Shown here piece by piece: positions 17,547-25,791 of a stretch of DNA of 60,058 bases (positions are counted from its first letter, which is position 1; every line of letters begins with the position of its first letter). Below the pieces are notes generated by a model. That model ran no database searches and was not told where the DNA came from. It was given only the letters and a program-made list of their open reading frames with translations. Both the position numbers and the translations under genes were made by a program. This DNA comes from Bacillota bacterium (GTDB lineage: Bacteria; Bacillota; Sulfobacillia; Sulfobacillales; Sulfobacillaceae): positions 1-60,058 of the forward strand of contig JAKACZ010000027.1 of assembly GCA_021820965.1 (NCBI GenBank), written 5' to 3'.

Positions 17547-18061
17547 TCAATGTTGAAGAAGTGCGAGACGCATATAAGCGAGAGGAGATCCTGACAGAAG
17601 CGCACCGTACAGCCATTTTTGGCCAGCTTAACCGATTCCGCGAACTTCCGGAGAGCTGGGATGGTGAGGGTGCCAATCCGATTAATGACCGAACCATCGA
17701 AAATAGCCAGCGGCTCATTGAGTCTGCCATCGATATACTGCCTGTTCCAATTATAGATGTGAACCCCAACGGCACTGTCTCGTTTGAGTGGCAAACCGAG
17801 AGTGGGGTAGCTTACCTGGAAGTCGGGCGAACGGCATTTGGCTTGTTTGTCGAATTGGGCGGCGACGTGGTATTTCATGTTAGAGAGACCGTAAGCCAGC
17901 CGGACTGGCGTTTCCTGTGGCGTTTTGGGATAGTAGCCCAATACCTCGGTGTCTCTGCGCCTAGCACAAAATGGCATAGCTTCACAGACTGGATATTCAA
18001 TGAGTTGCCCGAACGCAAATCCTGGCCTGAGCAGCAGAGGTATTGGACCGCATTTGCATAG
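17543..18061 (+). CDS. Unknown protein with LPxxWDGEGA motif, second gene of operon
   Basis: A 172-residue soluble protein overlapping the TIGR04255-like gene by 4 bp. Its most distinctive element is FRELPESWDGEGANPIND at residues 33-50. LPxxWDGxGAxPI motifs recur in small unknown proteins found beside TIGR04255 genes, which supports a functional link. A beta-rich centre (NGTVSFEWQTESGVAYLEVG) and a C-terminal WHSFTDWIFNELP follow. No enzyme motif is seen. The role is unknown. Confidence 0.65.
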   Translation: MINVEEVRDAYKREEILTEAHRTAIFGQLNRFRELPESWDGEGANPINDRTIENSQRLIESAIDILPVPIIDVNPNGTVSFEWQTESGVAYLEVGRTAFGLFVELGGDVVFHVRETVSQPDWRFLWRFGIVAQYLGVSAPSTKWHSFTDWIFNELPERKSWPEQQRYWTAFA

Positions 18062-18065
18062 ACCA

Positions 18066-18530
18066 ATGCCAAGTCAGCTATCGCGTATGATTCCGAATGA
18101 GGAGTGCGTTCTGAGAGCAGCCAAGGAACGGTATCATTTTGACGGACCCAAACTAAAATGGAAGGTGTTTCAACCTCCAAAGGGCTCTTCGCGAATATCT
18201 GTGGTTCGTCATGCGATTGGTGATGATGCTTGCAAGCAACAGGCGCGGGAAATCGCCGAAGATGACTACCGTGGTCTTGCATCGCTGATATGTGAGTACG
18301 TTCGCGATGCCGGATTTTGTGTGACGGATGAGCGAGACGAGCATTATTTAGGACATGCGGAAATAGATCTTGGCATACGCGAACCGATCGATGATGAACC
18401 GGGGGACCCTCTTGCCCGACAGCAACTTCGAGATCGATGCAAGGTTCTTCTTGCATTAAGCCGTTATCTCGAAGATCCCGACCCCAATTCAGAAGTGTGG
18501 ACTGGCGGACCGATGTGCCTGCCTAAGTAG
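18066..18530 (+). CDS. Unknown protein, third gene of TIGR04255 operon
   Basis: ATG 18066 (MPSQLSRMIPNEECVLRAAK) lies 5 nt after the previous stop and gives 154 residues. The frame is open upstream, but the start must be here because the earlier part overlaps gene two. Conserved-looking charged blocks include DDYRGLASLICEYVRDAGF and EVWTGGPMCLPK at the C-terminus, and an acidic cluster IREPIDDEPGDP. No domain is recognised. Tight linkage to the two preceding genes implies a joint role. A BLAST of the three together would show whether they always travel as a unit. Confidence 0.6.
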   Translation: MPSQLSRMIPNEECVLRAAKERYHFDGPKLKWKVFQPPKGSSRISVVRHAIGDDACKQQAREIAEDDYRGLASLICEYVRDAGFCVTDERDEHYLGHAEIDLGIREPIDDEPGDPLARQQLRDRCKVLLALSRYLEDPDPNSEVWTGGPMCLPK

Positions 18531-18552
18531 TATGCCGTATCGCATGCGCTCC

Positions 18553-18670
18553 CTAAAGATTTCGCTCACTTTTTGGACGGTTCATATCCAAGGGTGTGGC
18601 TCTTCTAGAGGGACACAAGGCGGAACAATAGTACGACAATATGGCTTTAAAGCCAAGAAGCGTCTTGCCA
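18553..18670 (-). pseudogene. Remnant of an IS4-like transposase
   Basis: The minus strand reads VSGKTLLGFKAILSYYC and TPLDMNRPKSE, paralleling VGKTVLGFKDLVLGYFDGTS and TPLDFSIHAEKG in the IS at 43.2-44.2 kb. Only about 40 codons remain. Confidence 0.45.
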
Positions 18671-18739
18671 GACACAAAGAGGAGGCCTAGCAGTAGACTG
18701 AGGGGCCCGACCGCGAAATCTACAGGCCGGACCGTGTCT

Positions 18740-18767
18740 GGATGCGTTCCGACGTCGGAACGCATCC
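18740..18767. repeat. 28-bp perfect palindrome
   Basis: Arms GGATGCGTTCCGAC and GTCGGAACGCATCC meet with no loop, followed by a run of C. There is no T-tract, so a simple terminator is unlikely. It lies 210 bp after the TIGR04255 operon. Confidence 0.7.
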
Positions 18768-19572
18768 CCCCCTTCGAGGAGATCTGAAGGAGAACCCCCA
18801 AGTCTTCCTCGAAACCCCGAATGAATGATGAGGGATGACGTCTTCGACCAAAGGACCCGCGGACCGAATTCACGCTTACGTCGTCGTGTCGCGGGTTGGC
18901 AGGCGATGTCATACGGTAATCTATACCACGCAAGGGATTTCCGAGATTTGCTGCTGTTTCTATGACCTGAGTTTCGCCATTAGGTGGTAAGAAAACTCGG
19001 AAACCGTTGCTAGTCATTGCATTAGAGGATTGAATATGTGTAAGGGTACAACAAAAATTGGAGGAGAGGCGCTCGATTACTCCACATCTGGAAAATTCGG
19101 CACGATCATCACATATTGATACGCGAGAAAATCGTACCTTATACTTGAGATGACGCCAATAGCCCGTATTTATGCGGGTTTGAGCGATCCATAAACCGAT
19201 AATGCTGAAACTCATGTATGACCTTCAGAATGAAACCCGTCCCTCGTGAAGAGCCACCCCCGTATCTAAACGCAAGAAGTCGAGGATGTCGTGTGGACAG
19301 TTGGTCGTGACGTCCGACACATGACGGCGAAATTCCAGTTCGACTCTCGCGCGGCTTAATTCCAACAGAGACGCTTGATGGTTTGTTCCGGGTCAACGCG
19401 CGGCACCACGAAGCGGTCGTCCTCAACGCCCCGGCGTAGGCGGGGCGGCGTGGCGTGCGCACCGCCAAGCGTCTCCTCTCACGTCACCATGTCTCCGGCA
19501 TCCCCGTCGTGAATGCTCTAACCAAAGGTCACATCACGCACTGAATTGCAACATTTGTACCCTTGTTCAACT

Positions 19573-19592
19573 TCTTTTTGACCGGGTATATA
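19573..19592. repeat. 20-bp exact repeat, copy 2
   Basis: Identical to 7216-7235. Here it sits 70 bp before the truncated MITE copy 4. Confidence 0.6.
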
Positions 19593-19661
19593 ACACAACC
19601 ATGCGGCTTGGACGATTGACGGCGTCCGAATGGTGCTCCGCGGCAGGAATGCTTCCGGGCT

Positions 19662-19880
19662 GTTTTGAGTAACTGATTTTGTCATCAGTTCAACGCATCC
19701 CTGTTGTTACCATTTCGTGGTCGTCGTGTCTCTGCGTTCCACCCTGCATACCGCGGCTGGAGGTTCTAGTCATCATTCGCATTGGCCATAGGTCTCGGGT
19801 TTTGTGCCGTTCGGCCAATGCGAATCAAAGCGTCGCGGTTGGGCGGCACGATATGGTGGTGAATGCCACCCCACGTCCAT
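19662..19880 (-). mobile_element. MITE-like element, copy 4, left end lost
   Basis: Minus-orientation relative of copies 1-3. The outer end on the plus strand, GTTTTGAGTAACTGATTTTG, matches the right terminus of copy 2 (GTTTTGGCTAACCCATTTTG). The central stem is ATTCGCATTGGCC (19775-19787) with GGCCAATGCGAAT (19813-19825), a perfect 13-bp pairing. About 40 bp of the other end are missing or diverged where it joins structured repeat copy B. Confidence 0.65.
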
Positions 19881-20166
19881 ACGGCGTGTATAACCATCTT
19901 CCGCCGCAGTCTTCGATAAAACCCGTCAGACTGTCGTTCAGACAGCGCCGCGTTCATCCTTCTGCCGCGCCTTTCCTCTTGACATGTAGTCGCAGCCGGA
20001 TGATTGGCTGACTTGCGCCTTTTCCCGCATGCTACACTCCCCGTCGGGTTTCCCGTTTGGATAAGCTGGGTGAGGATAGGGATTCTCATATCGGGCCCAC
20101 TACCGTGCCAGCGGTAGATTTCGATTTCACCCGCGTTACGTCGAAAGACGTAACTTACAGGCGCAC
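19881..20166 (-). ncRNA. 286-nt structured repeat, copy B
   Basis: Second copy of the element at 1035-1320, same length, opposite strand, again followed 3' by a MITE. Its first hairpin, GTTACGTC/GACGTAAC, differs from copy A by paired changes that keep the stem. CTACCG/CGGTAG and AGTCAGCC/GGCTGCGACT are retained. A later hairpin is CTGTC/GACAG. Its 5' flank lies inside an IS630-type transposase remnant. Candidate structured or guide RNA, or group II intron 5' part. Confidence 0.6.
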
Positions 20167-20310
20167 ATCATCTTCAAAGACGATGCCGCCATGCGGGTTA
20201 AGTTTTTTGGTGTTTGAAGATCCGCGCGAAAGGCTTCTTGCTGGGCGGGATCGGCCTTCACCAACACATATGTCGGCCGCGTCCAACTGAACCTGGGGTT
20301 CGTGGAGTAA
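20167..20310 (-). pseudogene. IS630-family transposase remnant
   Basis: On the minus strand PRFSWTRPTYVLVKADPAQQ EAFRADLQT is typical of the helix-turn-helix/linker region of IS630 transposases. After a frameshift NPHGGIVFEDDVRL gives the first catalytic Asp block (LFEDE-type). The rest was lost where structured repeat copy B begins at 20166. Confidence 0.65.
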
Positions 20311-20715
20311 CGAAACAAAAATGCAGTAGGCGGAAGTGTTCTCGTCGTTCCTGATGCTGATCAACATTGCGTACCAACAATCAGCTAATCGTTAATGCAC
20401 TAAACGGCCGGTTAACCAATTCGCAGACTTGTCGCTAATCATCGGTTCCGACACGGTGATAGAGGACCTTGGCCTTTCTTGGCCACTCCAGCACTTGTTG
20501 GGATGAGGGGATGCTCGATTCACGGACCTGAGTATCTTGGGGTGGTCTAGGCGGGAAGGCTTTCAGCTATGGAAAGAGTATAATCACCGTTTTGCCGTGG
20601 GCCACATGTTGGTTTTGCAGACTAACATCAATTGTCCAGCTGTCGATCCTAATTAACCCTGCTTTCCGCCGGAGCCCTATTCGTATAGTGGCTCAAGCGG
20701 TATACTGAAAGCGGG
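20311..20715. other. Intergenic region before the MutS-like genes
   Basis: No ORF or RNA recognised. It should contain the promoter of the MutS-like operon, but I see no strong -35/-10 pair. Confidence 0.4.
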
Positions 20716-22344
20716 ATGAAGCTCCCAGAAATGCCGACGTTGGCTGATGGCTTCTACAAGGTAGGGTCGTCGGCTCATTTTTATGTCTGCGCCGACGACG
20801 CGGGAGGCGAGGACATGTTCGAGAGTATCCTCTTTTCCAGCGGAATCGCAAGTCATAAGCCGCCGACGGAGGAGCCCGGCTGCTTCCACGATTTAAACCT
20901 GGATCAGCTGGTGGAGCGGTTGGCCAGCGGAGACCAGCTTCACCTTCGCGCGTTCTGGCACACGCCGCTCGATGCGGTGGACGTAATCCATTATCGTCAC
21001 GAGGTCATGCGTGACCTCGAACGCGACGCCGTGTTCCAAGCGATCGAGGCCTTTGGTCGTGGAATGGAAGCCGTGCGCGCAGATCTGAAGCAAGTCGACG
21101 ATATGTATTATAAGCGGCAACAGCAGGGCTGGAACCTGGAAGCCGTGAAAGCGTACTTACGTGCCGTCCAGTCGTTTGTCGCCGAGCTCTCTCAGGTCAC
21201 GCTTACGTCACGAGGTCTGAAAGAGATGCGCGCGTACATCATGGACTACGTCGGTTCTGAACGATTTCGCACTTTGTCAGCTGATACCAAAGGCGTATCG
21301 CATGAGTTAGATGCCCTGGTTTATCATGTTGACATCAAAGGAACGACAGTGGTGGTCCGCGAGCCTGATGAGGAGATCGATTATCGTGAAGCGGTGGAGG
21401 AGGTGTTTGCCCGTTTTCGCCACGCTCCCTCGAAGGACTTTCGCGTCAAGTTTTCCCATTCCGCGGCGATGAACCATGTGGAAGTACAGATTCTGGAAGG
21501 TGTTGCGCGCCTATACCCCCAACCGTTCGCTATGCTTGACGCTTATGATCAACGCTATCGGGGCCGGTTTATGGACGGGACTATCGTGCGCTTCGACCGG
21601 GAGATTCAGTTTTACACGACCTATCATACGCTGATGAGCCGCATTGCCCGCATGGGTCTGTCATTTTGTTATCCGGAAATCGCGGTCGACGACAAGGCCG
21701 TCTTTGCCTTGGACGCGTTTGACGTGATGCTGGCAGACAAGCTTTCCTTTGGTGGCACGCCGCCGGTGCCCAACGACTTTCGTTTGGAGGGGTCAGAGCG
21801 GATTTTGGTCGTGTCGGGACCCAACCAGGGCGGCAAGACTACCTTTGCCCGCATGGTGGGACAGCTTCATTATTTGGCCAAATTAGGACTGCCCGTCCCT
21901 GGACGGAAAGCACGCCTATATTTATGCGACCAAATCCTGACCCACTTCGAACGCGAGGAGGACCCCGAGGCCCTGCGCGGGAAACTAGGCGACGATTTGG
22001 CGCGGCTCCACGCCATTATGAGCCAGGCAGGCCCGAGCAGCTTAGTTGTTCTCAACGAGATTTTTGCATCAACGGCGCTCAAGGACGCGACGTATCTTGG
22101 GCGGAAAATCATTGAGCAAATCATGGAGCGGGATATGTTGGCTGTTATCGTGACCTTTATCGAAGAATGGGCCACCCTGAGCCGGTCCACGGTCAGCCTG
22201 GTGAGTTCCGTGGATCCAGAGGATCCGACGGTGCGGACCTTTAAAATCGTGCGGCGGCCTCCCGACGGCCGCTCGTATGCCATGACATTGGCGGAAAAGT
22301 ACGGGCTCACTTACGATCATATCCGCGGGAGGCTTGCCCCGTGA
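20716..22344 (+). CDS. MutS-related ATPase 1
   Basis: A 542-residue protein of the MutS ATPase family lacking the mismatch-recognition domain. The C-terminal ATPase has Walker A GPNQGGKTTFAR near residue 365, a Walker B-like LVVLNEIFAS and ERIL-type flanking strands. The N-terminal 350 residues are helical, resembling MutS core/lever segments. Canonical MutS has DEIG in Walker B and about 850 residues; this is shorter. The gene overlaps the next MutS-like gene by 4 bp (GTGA at 22341), so the two products probably act together, perhaps as a heterodimer as MutS proteins do. The substrate is unknown: DNA junctions are possible, mismatch repair unlikely. Confidence 0.85.
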   Translation: MKLPEMPTLADGFYKVGSSAHFYVCADDAGGEDMFESILFSSGIASHKPPTEEPGCFHDLNLDQLVERLASGDQLHLRAFWHTPLDAVDVIHYRHEVMRDLERDAVFQAIEAFGRGMEAVRADLKQVDDMYYKRQQQGWNLEAVKAYLRAVQSFVAELSQVTLTSRGLKEMRAYIMDYVGSERFRTLSADTKGVSHELDALVYHVDIKGTTVVVREPDEEIDYREAVEEVFARFRHAPSKDFRVKFSHSAAMNHVEVQILEGVARLYPQPFAMLDAYDQRYRGRFMDGTIVRFDREIQFYTTYHTLMSRIARMGLSFCYPEIAVDDKAVFALDAFDVMLADKLSFGGTPPVPNDFRLEGSERILVVSGPNQGGKTTFARMVGQLHYLAKLGLPVPGRKARLYLCDQILTHFEREEDPEALRGKLGDDLARLHAIMSQAGPSSLVVLNEIFASTALKDATYLGRKIIEQIMERDMLAVIVTFIEEWATLSRSTVSLVSSVDPEDPTVRTFKIVRRPPDGRSYAMTLAEKYGLTYDHIRGRLAP

Positions 22345-23852
22345 ATGTTCATTTATTGCATCCTCATGCCGACTTTTCACCGGAAACAGCATTGCCCGAA
22401 CCCGCTGCCGACCTTATCAACGACCTCGATCTGGCACGGATCTTTGATGCCATGGCATCCGGGGATGGGTTCGTTCGCGACGTGGTGGAACGCACGGTAA
22501 TGCTGAGTCTCGAGGATCCCCGCGTTATCCGCTATCGCCAGGCTATCATGCAAGACGCCCTGTCCAACCCTAACGCCATTCGCCGGTTATATCGACTGGC
22601 CTGTGAGGCGCTGGAGCGGCGCAAGCGCCACTTCTTTTTCGGTGTCACGACTCGCTTTCCGTCATCGATTCTCCATGAATCGGCGGAGCTCCTTACGACG
22701 ATGACGGAGATGCTGCGCGAGCTCAAGGGGGAGATCGGGCGCGATCGTGAGGTGTTCGAGGCGCCGGGGCTCATCGAGTTTGCCGCGATGCTTGACCGCG
22801 ATCTCTCCGAGGAGTACTTGGCCACCCTCGAACAATACCTGGCGGACCTGAGGCGGCGTGACAACGTGGTCTTGCGTGCACGGCTGGGACAGGGGCTCAA
22901 GAGCGCGGGCTATACACTCTTGAAACGCACTAAACCCGAGGGATGGATGGATCGGCTGCTAGGCCGGGGGCCAGCGCGCTATACGTTTCAAATTCCCGAC
23001 CGTGATCAAGGCGGGATTTCGGCGCTGGCGGAAATTCGCGACCGCGGGATTAATGAGGTGGCCAATACGCTGGCCCAATCGGTAGAACACGTGCTGGGCT
23101 TCTTTCAGCAGCTGAAGACAGAACTGGGATTTTACATCGGCGGTATCAATTTGGCGGATTGGCTGGGCGAGCGGGGCTACTCCCTGTGTATGCCGGATTT
23201 GGCCGAGTCGACCGCTTGGACGCTATCGTTTCACGGCTTACGGGACCTGGGGCTGGCGCTGACCACCGACCGGGCTGTGGTGGGCAATGATTTCGACGGC
23301 CGGGACCTCTCTCTGATGATCATTACCGGTGCCAATCAGGGCGGCAAGTCCACCTTTCTTCGCAGCTTGGGCCAAGCCCAATTAATGCTGCAAGCGGGTC
23401 TCTTGGTGGCGGCCGAGCACTTTTGCGCCAGCATCATGACGGGCATCGCGTCCCATTTTGCCCGCGAAGAGGACCCGACGATGGAACGGGGCAAGTTCGA
23501 GGAAGAGCTGGAGCGGATGAGCCGCCTGGTCAGGGCGACGCGGCCGGGCGCGTTGATGTTATGGAATGAGTCGTTTCAAGCCACCAACGAGCGCGAGGGG
23601 TCGGATGTGGCCCAAGAGGTGACAAAAGCACTGGTGGACTCGGGGGTGCGCATTGCCTTTGTGACACATCTGAACGCCTATGCCGAAGCGTCGTTCCAGG
23701 AAAACCGGACCGATCGCGCGTTCCTGCGGGCGGAACGGCTAAACGACGGCACCCGGACGTATCGCATCGTGCCCGGCACTCCCACGGAAACCAGCTTCGG
23801 CATCGACTTGTACCGCCAAATTTTTGGCCGGCAGCATGTCTTGGAGCCTTGA
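22341..23852 (+). CDS. MutS-related ATPase 2
   Basis: A 503-residue paralogue-like partner of the upstream protein, starting at GTG 22341 inside its stop. Walker A is TGANQGGKSTFLRSLG near residue 335 and the Walker B region is GALMLWNESFQATN. A conserved AREEDP motif appears in both proteins (HFAREEDPTMERGKFEEELE here, HFEREEDPEALRGKLGDD in the first). The long helical N-terminus includes RRKRHFFFGVTTRFPS. No DNA-recognition domain I or HNH/Smr nuclease tail is seen. A terminator hairpin lies about 100 bp downstream. The tandem looks like a distinct two-subunit MutS-like system. Confidence 0.85.
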   Translation: MNVHLLHPHADFSPETALPEPAADLINDLDLARIFDAMASGDGFVRDVVERTVMLSLEDPRVIRYRQAIMQDALSNPNAIRRLYRLACEALERRKRHFFFGVTTRFPSSILHESAELLTTMTEMLRELKGEIGRDREVFEAPGLIEFAAMLDRDLSEEYLATLEQYLADLRRRDNVVLRARLGQGLKSAGYTLLKRTKPEGWMDRLLGRGPARYTFQIPDRDQGGISALAEIRDRGINEVANTLAQSVEHVLGFFQQLKTELGFYIGGINLADWLGERGYSLCMPDLAESTAWTLSFHGLRDLGLALTTDRAVVGNDFDGRDLSLMIITGANQGGKSTFLRSLGQAQLMLQAGLLVAAEHFCASIMTGIASHFAREEDPTMERGKFEEELERMSRLVRATRPGALMLWNESFQATNEREGSDVAQEVTKALVDSGVRIAFVTHLNAYAEASFQENRTDRAFLRAERLNDGTRTYRIVPGTPTETSFGIDLYRQIFGRQHVLEP

Positions 23853-23950
23853 GGGCGCATTGTGCCACGCTGCCCCTTATGCTAACGTATCATCAGGGTC
23901 ATGGTGTTGGCCCGCATCTTCAAAATGCCTGGCATGCCCAGGATGATGAC

Positions 23951-23978
23951 ACCTGCCGAGCGGCGGGTGCTTTTTTCT
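23951..23978 (+). terminator. Rho-independent terminator after the MutS-like pair
   Basis: The stem CACCTGCCG/GGCGGGTG is followed by CTTTTTTCTT. It ends the MutS-like operon and separates it from enolase. Confidence 0.8.
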
Positions 23979-24478
23979 TGCCACAAAGACCGCCGCATTA
24001 TTGCTGTGGAGGCGATACCATGGTCGTGCGCGCTATTATTGAAAAACCTCAAGGATTGCGGAACCAGGATAATGTTGCAACCGGTGTCATCCGTCTTGAC
24101 CGTGTATTATACGAGGCCAGGCACTATTCAGCCAACGATGGCTTTATGTGCGAAAGCTGAGGAAGCGAAGCCGATCCGTTCAACATGACGGCCATTCACT
24201 TTGGGCTGGAGGGGTCTGAGTCTGTGCTTGGGACCCGGACGATGCAGGAGGAGCAGTGGCCTCATGCCAAGCTGAAGGGCTGGGCGGATGTCGATCGCAG
24301 GTTGAGCGACATCACTGGTTTAGACGGGTTGAACGGCAGCGGCTCAAGGAACGTGCCTTTGGCTTTCAGGAGCAGAACGCACTGCAAGGACTGGGCAACC
24401 ATCGGGATGTCAGCGCATCTAAGCGGCTTTTTCACCATGCTCAGGCATCCCGGCATGCTTTTGCGGGAGGAATTTAAG
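23979..24478. other. Leader region upstream of enolase
   Basis: The enolase frame is open back to 24185 but has no good start or homology before 24479. TTGACC and TATTATAC occur near 24098 but are badly spaced as a promoter. No known riboswitch was recognised. Confidence 0.4.
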
Positions 24479-25789
24479 ATGCTTGATCTTCGCATTGCCG
24501 ATGTTCGTGGATTTCAGATCTTTGATTCTCGGGGCTGGCCGACATTAGCCGTTGAACTGAGGCTTCACTCGGGGGAAGAGGGACTGGCTCAGGTGCCGGC
24601 CGGGGCCTCCAAAGGAAGTCGCGAGGCGCACGAACTCCGGGACCATGGGCAGGTTTTTTCCGGGCGGGGTGTCGGTCGCGCCATCCGTGCCATCCAAGAA
24701 GTGATTGGGCCCGCACTGTTACGTCTGAAGGACGTCTCACAGGAGGGACTGGACCAGACACTGATAGAGTTGGACGGAACCGCGGACAAATCGATACTGG
24801 GCGCCAATACCATCCTCGGCGTGTCATTGGCTTTTGCCCAGGCCGCCGCCCGCGCGCTCGAGGTTCCGCTGTATCGGTACTGGGACGTGTCCGCGACAGC
24901 CAAGAGGCTGCCGACGCCGCAGTTCAATGTCGTCAACGGGGGAGAACATGCCGACAGCGGCATTCCGGTGCAAGAATTTCTGCTCATTCCGGGTGGCGCG
25001 GCCAGCTTCGCCGAGGCCATGCGGATGGGCAGTGAGGTATACCATGCCTTGGCTGACGTCCTTCATGCGGCGGGATACCGCACCGCGGTGGGGGACGAAG
25101 GGGGTTACGCGCCTCAGGTCCGAAGTGTTGAAGAGGTGTTTGACCTCTTAATGGCCGGCATGGCGAAAGCCGGTGTCGCCGCCGGCAAAGAGATGGCCCT
25201 TGGCCTCGACGTCGCGGCCAATGCTCTGGTGCGTGACGATGGCCGCTATTGGTGGGGCCAGGCTGCCTTGTCGAGCCACGACATGGTCGATATTTACGAA
25301 AAGTGGTGCCGTCAATATCCGATTGTCTCGTTGGAGGATGGCCTCTCCGAGGCGGACTGGGACGGCTGGTCGCATTTGACCGCACGCCTGGGGGGCCGGT
25401 GCCAAATCGTGGGCGACGATATTTTGGTGACTCAAGTGCCATATCTCAAACGAGGCATTGCCGAACGCACGGCCAACAGCGCTCTGGTAAAGCTTAATCA
25501 GGTCGGGACCGTATCGGAGACGATCGCATTTGTGCGAACCGCCCACCAAGCGGGCTGGACAACGGTGGTCTCCCATCGTTCGGGAGAAACAACCGACACC
25601 GCCATGGCGGATCTTGCGGTAGCCGTCGGCGCCTCGCAGATTAAAGCCGGAGCCCCTGCACGCGGCGAGCGCTTGGCTAAATACAATCACCTGCTGCTTA
25701 TTGAGGCTCACGATCCCGAGTTGGGCTACGCGGGATGGCCCCAAGTCTCGCACATCCCTGGCCGGGGAGACACGGGGGAGGTTAAGTAG
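24479..25789 (+). CDS. eno: Enolase (phosphopyruvate hydratase)
   Basis: Catalyses 2-phosphoglycerate to phosphoenolpyruvate in glycolysis, in the cytoplasm. The start ATG 24479 has GGGAGG 8 nt upstream and gives 436 residues, close to the usual 430. Recognisable family blocks include FDSRGWPTLAVEL (the GNPT loop is GWPT here), GASKGSREAHELRD, NVVNGGEHADSG, VGDEGGYAP, PIVSLEDGLSEADWDGW (metal-binding Glu/Asp), VGDDILVT, ALVKLNQVGT (catalytic Lys) and VVSHRSGETTD. The GNPT-to-GWPT change and IPVQEFLLIPGGAA (usual MQEFMI) are departures from the family, so a secondary or specialised enolase is possible. An MFS gene begins 2 bp after the stop and is probably co-transcribed. Confidence 0.92.
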   Translation: MLDLRIADVRGFQIFDSRGWPTLAVELRLHSGEEGLAQVPAGASKGSREAHELRDHGQVFSGRGVGRAIRAIQEVIGPALLRLKDVSQEGLDQTLIELDGTADKSILGANTILGVSLAFAQAAARALEVPLYRYWDVSATAKRLPTPQFNVVNGGEHADSGIPVQEFLLIPGGAASFAEAMRMGSEVYHALADVLHAAGYRTAVGDEGGYAPQVRSVEEVFDLLMAGMAKAGVAAGKEMALGLDVAANALVRDDGRYWWGQAALSSHDMVDIYEKWCRQYPIVSLEDGLSEADWDGWSHLTARLGGRCQIVGDDILVTQVPYLKRGIAERTANSALVKLNQVGTVSETIAFVRTAHQAGWTTVVSHRSGETTDTAMADLAVAVGASQIKAGAPARGERLAKYNHLLLIEAHDPELGYAGWPQVSHIPGRGDTGEVK

Positions 25790-25791
25790 CG

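Larger units (their letters stand above)
18671..19661. other. Intergenic or degraded region, no gene supported
   Basis: No ORF here has recognisable motifs. It contains a 28-bp perfect palindrome (18740-18767) and the second copy of the 20-bp repeat (19573-19592). Probably old IS debris. Confidence 0.4.

Noticed and set aside
18553..19215. 220-codon minus-strand ORF
   Set aside because: Only its last 40 codons match a transposase remnant; the rest is low in coding signal and lacks an SD.
23979..24188. Short ORFs between the terminator and enolase
   Set aside because: No SD or homology; they lie in the untranslated leader region.
24185..24478. N-terminal extension of enolase
   Set aside because: The frame is open, but the enolase family starts at 24479, where a strong SD sits; the extension has no homology.
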